From the NCBI RefSeq assembly GCF_001908105.1, contig NZ_MKGQ01000017.1, positions 1 through 50,113 on the forward strand: a stretch of DNA of 50,113 nt, read 5' to 3'. The translations under genes and the position numbers were made by a program. The DNA is from Xenorhabdus eapokensis. Its GTDB lineage: Bacteria > Pseudomonadota > Gammaproteobacteria > Enterobacterales > Enterobacteriaceae. Below, one piece after another: positions 46,855 to 50,113 of this stretch. Position 1 is the stretch's first letter. Each line of letters starts with the position of its first letter. The notes beneath the pieces were generated by a model. That model saw nothing but the letters and a program-made list of their open reading frames with translations. It was not told the origin of the DNA and did no database searches.

Positions 46855-48615
46855 ATGATAAGTAATCTCAAGCAGCAAGGGAATGAAATCACGGAGGTTA
46901 TCCGTGCACGCAGCAAGGTCTTCTGGACTATTGGCTTATTTACGGCATTCATCAACTTGCTGATGTTGGTTCCCACGATTTATATGCTGCAAGTCTATGA
47001 TCGCGTACTGCCATCCAGTAATGAAATAACCTTGCTGATGCTGACGTTGATCACATTGGGGATGTTCGCCATGATGGGCGGGCTGGAATATATCCGCAGT
47101 CAGGTCGTGATCCGTATCGGCAGTCAGTTTGATATGTGCCTGAACCAACGGGTTTATACCGCTTCCTATGAATCCAACCTGAAAAATGGTTCCACCGATG
47201 CAGGGCAGATGCTTAATGACTTGGCGACTATCCGCCAGTTCCTGACCGGCAATGCCCTGTTTGCCTTTTTTGATGCCCCTTGGTTCCCTGTCTATCTTTG
47301 CGTCATCTTCCTGTTCAGCCCGTATTTGGGGTTGTTGGCGCTATTTGGAGCGATCATATTGATTGTACTCGCGGTGTTGAACCAGTGGTTATCTCAAACA
47401 CCATTGGCAGAAGCCAGTCATCTGTCTTTGCGATCCGCTAACTTAGCCAGTACCAACCTGCGTAATGCCGAAGTGATTGAAGCACTCGGTATGTTACCCG
47501 CATTGCGTCATCGTTGGTTTGGCTTACATCAGCGTTTTCTCAATTTTCAGCGTATTGCCAGTGAACGTTCAGCCGCTATCACGGCACTGACCAAAACGAT
47601 CCGTATGGCCTTGCAGTCGTTGATTCTTGGCTTAGGAGGCTGGTTGGCGATTGAAGGGAATATCACACCAGGCATGATGATTGCGGGTTCCATTTTGATG
47701 GGAAGAGCGTTGTCGCCGATTGAACAGTTGATACAAGCCTGGAAAAGCTGGAGTGCTGCCCGCTTGTCTTGGCAACGGCTGGATAAGTTACTGAAAGCGC
47801 AACCGGAACGCAAAAATGGCATGTCATTGCCAGCGCCTAAGGGCGCGTTGCTGATGGAAAAAGTATCCGCAATGCCACCGAGTAAAACACAGGCACTCCA
47901 GAACTCGCAAAAAAATAACCAATATGTCTTGCAGGATATCAATTTAGCCTTGAATTCCGGTGATGTGTTGGGTGTGATTGGTCCCAGTGCGTCGGGGAAA
48001 TCGACATTGGCTCGCCTGCTGGTAGGAGTATGGCCGGCGCAAGAAGGCGTTGTACGGCTTGATGATGCTGATATCTACCAATGGAATAAAGATGAGTTAG
48101 GGGCATCTATTGGTTATCTGCCGCAGGATATTGAGCTGTTTGGCGGTACGATTGCGGAGAATATTGCACGTTTTAATGACGTTGAACCTGAAAAAGTCAT
48201 TGAGGCGGCGAAAAAAGCCGGTGTCCATGAGTTGGTGCTTAATCTTGAGCGGGGTTATGACACAGTAATTGGCGCAGGTGGCATAGGGTTATCTGGTGGA
48301 CAGAAACAACGAATAGGTTTGGCGCGTGCCTTGTATGGCAACCCCTCGCTTGTGGTATTGGATGAGCCTAACTCAAATTTGGATGATATTGGTGAAAAAG
48401 CCTTAAGCCATGCAATCGCGCAATTGCGGGAACAAGGTAAGACAGTGATAGTTATCACGCACCGACCTTCATTGCTCTCACAAACAACCAAAATTTTGCT
48501 GTTGGTACAGGGGAAAATGAAAATGTTTGGCCCTTCCCAGCAAGTGATGGCGGCGCTATCCCAATCTCAGTCTTTATCACAATCACAGTTAAAAGCGGTC
48601 GAACGTGCCTCGTAA
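46855..48615 (+). CDS. prtB: Type I secretion ABC transporter PrtB
   Basis: The inner-membrane ATPase of the protease exporter, 586 residues. A six-span membrane domain (about 25-300) is followed by the ATPase: Walker A IGPSASGKST, signature LSGGQKQR, Walker B LVVLDEPNSNLD. It belongs to the PrtD/AprD/HasD group, lacking a C39 peptidase domain. I take ATG 46855 after CAGGAAA; the frame 18 codons longer starts with TTG. In related genomes prtB follows inh directly; here two genes and a prtB relic intervene. Confidence 0.95.
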   Translation: MISNLKQQGNEITEVIRARSKVFWTIGLFTAFINLLMLVPTIYMLQVYDRVLPSSNEITLLMLTLITLGMFAMMGGLEYIRSQVVIRIGSQFDMCLNQRVYTASYESNLKNGSTDAGQMLNDLATIRQFLTGNALFAFFDAPWFPVYLCVIFLFSPYLGLLALFGAIILIVLAVLNQWLSQTPLAEASHLSLRSANLASTNLRNAEVIEALGMLPALRHRWFGLHQRFLNFQRIASERSAAITALTKTIRMALQSLILGLGGWLAIEGNITPGMMIAGSILMGRALSPIEQLIQAWKSWSAARLSWQRLDKLLKAQPERKNGMSLPAPKGALLMEKVSAMPPSKTQALQNSQKNNQYVLQDINLALNSGDVLGVIGPSASGKSTLARLLVGVWPAQEGVVRLDDADIYQWNKDELGASIGYLPQDIELFGGTIAENIARFNDVEPEKVIEAAKKAGVHELVLNLERGYDTVIGAGGIGLSGGQKQRIGLARALYGNPSLVVLDEPNSNLDDIGEKALSHAIAQLREQGKTVIVITHRPSLLSQTTKILLLVQGKMKMFGPSQQVMAALSQSQSLSQSQLKAVERAS

Positions 48616-48666
48616 CATGATTCAGCCCTATTTCAATCCTTGGGATATTTCTATCTGGGAGTAAAG

Positions 48667-50004
48667 ATGTCTTATCAGACTAATGCAAAGGATGCCCAAA
48701 ACGAGGTGTCGGAATTATTGCCGCTGGATGCAAATCGTTACCTGCGAATAGGTTGGCTGATTATTGGGATCGGCATTCTGGGATTTTTCATCTGGGCGGC
48801 ATTTGCGCCACTCGATAAAGGCGTGGCTTCTTCTGGTACTGTCGTGGTTGATGGTAACCGTAAAACGATACAGTCTCCGGTTAATGGCATTATCAGTCAA
48901 ATTCAGGTGAAAGAAGGGGAACAAGTGAAAGCTGGACAGGTTTTGGTTCAGCTCAGCCAGGTACAGGTTAATGCCCAAATTGATTCCCTGAAACAGCAGC
49001 TTTACACCACATTGGCAACAGAAGCCCGACTTTTGGCCGAGCAGCAAGGGCAAGATGCCATTGTTTTTCCGCCTATGTTACTGAATCAACAATCGGAGCC
49101 ATGCATTAACGAGACTCTGGCCTTGCAAAAACAGCTCTTTTTATCACGTCGTGAGATGCTGCGTAGTGATCTGGCGGGAATGCAGCAGGCTGAAGAAGGA
49201 CTGCATTTTCAAATCAGGGGGCTGCGTGAAGCTCTGGTGAGTAAACAGCAACAGCAAGTTTCGCTCAAAGAACAGGTGACGAATTTGCAGCCCCTGACGG
49301 AAGAGGGTTATTTCCCCCGTAACCGTTATCTGGAATTACTGCGTAACCAAAGTGAATTAAGTGGCAGCATTGCGGAAATGACCGGAAAAATGGGCCAGCT
49401 TGAAAAACAGCGGCAGGAAACGCAGCAGCGAGTTATCCAGCGTCAGGCGGATTATCAACGTGAAGTGCGCAGCCAGTTGGCCGATGTACAGGTCTTGGCG
49501 AATGAGCTAAAAAATAAGCTGAAAACAGCACAATTTGATCGGTCGCATACTTCTATTATTGCTCCGGTGGATGGTTCGGTGGTTGGATTAACCGTGTTTA
49601 CCCAAGGTGGCGTGGTGGCTGCCGGTGAGAAATTAATGGAAATCCTGCCGACCCAGAGTGTGCTGGAAATTGAGGCGCGTTTGATGGTGAACCTGATTGA
49701 TAAAGTTACTGTGGAGCAAGATGTTGATTTGATGTTTACCGCGTTTAACCAGAACCGGACGCCAAAAGTCACGGGCAAGGTGATGGTGGTTTCGGCTGAC
49801 CGTTTGGTGGATGAGCGTACAAGAGAGCCTTATTATCAGATGCGCTTGAAAGTCAGTCCTGAAGGCATGGATAAACTGGCGGGGTTGAATATCAAACCGG
49901 GGATGCCGGTTGAGGTATTCGTCAAAACAGGTTCGCGTTCGTTGTTGAGTTATCTGTTCAAGCCATTAATGGACAGGGCGTCTACCTCGCTGATTGAGGA
50001 GTAA
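48667..50004 (+). CDS. prtC: Type I secretion membrane fusion protein PrtC (HlyD family)
   Basis: The periplasmic adaptor of the exporter, 445 residues from ATG 48667, with TGGGAG as ribosome site. One N-terminal membrane span (IGWLIIGIGILGFFIWAAFA), a lipoyl-like half motif (KTIQSPVNGIISQIQVKEGE), a long Gln-rich coiled coil (about 135-285) and a C-terminal beta-barrel (IIAPVDGSVVGL) are the HlyD/PrtE/AprE layout. It links PrtB with a TolC-type outer-membrane channel. Confidence 0.95.
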   Translation: MSYQTNAKDAQNEVSELLPLDANRYLRIGWLIIGIGILGFFIWAAFAPLDKGVASSGTVVVDGNRKTIQSPVNGIISQIQVKEGEQVKAGQVLVQLSQVQVNAQIDSLKQQLYTTLATEARLLAEQQGQDAIVFPPMLLNQQSEPCINETLALQKQLFLSRREMLRSDLAGMQQAEEGLHFQIRGLREALVSKQQQQVSLKEQVTNLQPLTEEGYFPRNRYLELLRNQSELSGSIAEMTGKMGQLEKQRQETQQRVIQRQADYQREVRSQLADVQVLANELKNKLKTAQFDRSHTSIIAPVDGSVVGLTVFTQGGVVAAGEKLMEILPTQSVLEIEARLMVNLIDKVTVEQDVDLMFTAFNQNRTPKVTGKVMVVSADRLVDERTREPYYQMRLKVSPEGMDKLAGLNIKPGMPVEVFVKTGSRSLLSYLFKPLMDRASTSLIEE

Positions 50005-50113
50005 TAGGGATGTTGATATAGCAGAATCATCATAATTTGACATATTCAATATGCTCCGTAAATAGCTCATCAACTGAACATCTTTTTTGCCTCCTGATCG
50101 CTTTTGCTCCTCC
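50005..50113. other. Right end of window after prtC: no prtD start visible
   Basis: A TolC-like prtD gene is expected here in Photorhabdus-type loci. The first ATG after prtC (50010) stops after three codons, and no start with a signal peptide is visible in the 109 bp left. On the minus strand a frame from the edge to TGA at 50032-50030 reads KAIRRQKRCSVDELFTEHIE; I do not recognise it and it may be chance or the 3' end of a convergent gene. Confidence 0.3.

Overview
The window is a piece of a gammaproteobacterial (Enterobacterales) chromosome, most likely Xenorhabdus or Photorhabdus (Morganellaceae). The core blocks keep the Escherichia coli gene order: rppH-ptsP-lgt-thyA, ppdA-ppdB-ygdB-ppdC-recC-ptrA-recB-recD-argA/amiC, the three initiator tRNAs, mltA-tcdA-csdE-csdA-gcvB-gcvA-ygdD-rlmM. 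The serralysin prtA, its inhibitor inh and type I exporter genes prtB and prtC fit insect-pathogenic Xenorhabdus/Photorhabdus. The genus is inferred from gene content, not from a database match.

Layout. 1-4.9 kb is a polymorphic-toxin locus: the 3' part of a CdiA/FhaB-like gene ending in a predicted nuclease, a YezG-like immunity gene, a broken copy of thiQ, a 3' fragment of a second related toxin, and a second immunity gene. 4.9-8.5 kb is the thiamine ABC transporter thiBPQ behind a TPP riboswitch. 8.6-14.1 kb is rppH-ptsP-lgt-thyA, interrupted by a DUF1778/GNAT toxin-antitoxin pair. 14.3-17.6 kb is an AT-rich island between thyA and ppdA: an AlaX-like tRNA-editing protein, a LysE-type exporter and an Fe(II)/2-oxoglutarate oxygenase. 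17.9-31.8 kb holds minor pseudopilin genes and recC-ptrA-recB-recD. 31.8-42.1 kb holds argA (with tandem ARG boxes), amiC, three tRNA-fMet genes, mltA, tcdA, csdE, csdA, the sRNA GcvB, gcvA, ygdD and rlmM. 42.1-50.1 kb is the prt locus.

Two candidate systems stand out. (1) Between inh and prtB lies a two-gene cassette. The first protein has a His-then-Cys papain-like (permuted NlpC/P60) signature, an Asp-rich calcium-binding module typical of type I secreted proteins, and a C-terminus (acidic residue plus three hydrophobics, EVIL) like the PrtA export signal (DFIV). The second, overlapping by 4 bp, is an exported or membrane-anchored Sel1-repeat protein. This looks like a type I secretion effector-immunity pair using the protease exporter. 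A 112-bp prtB relic fused to the 3' end of inh, and a Fur-box-like site, lie just upstream. (2) The AlaX-LysE-oxygenase island looks like a small pathway that hydroxylates an amino acid, exports it and clears the mischarged tRNA it would cause.

The thiQ relic between the two toxin/immunity modules is a second clear recombination scar. It suggests that toxin cassettes are exchanged here together with flanking thiQ DNA.
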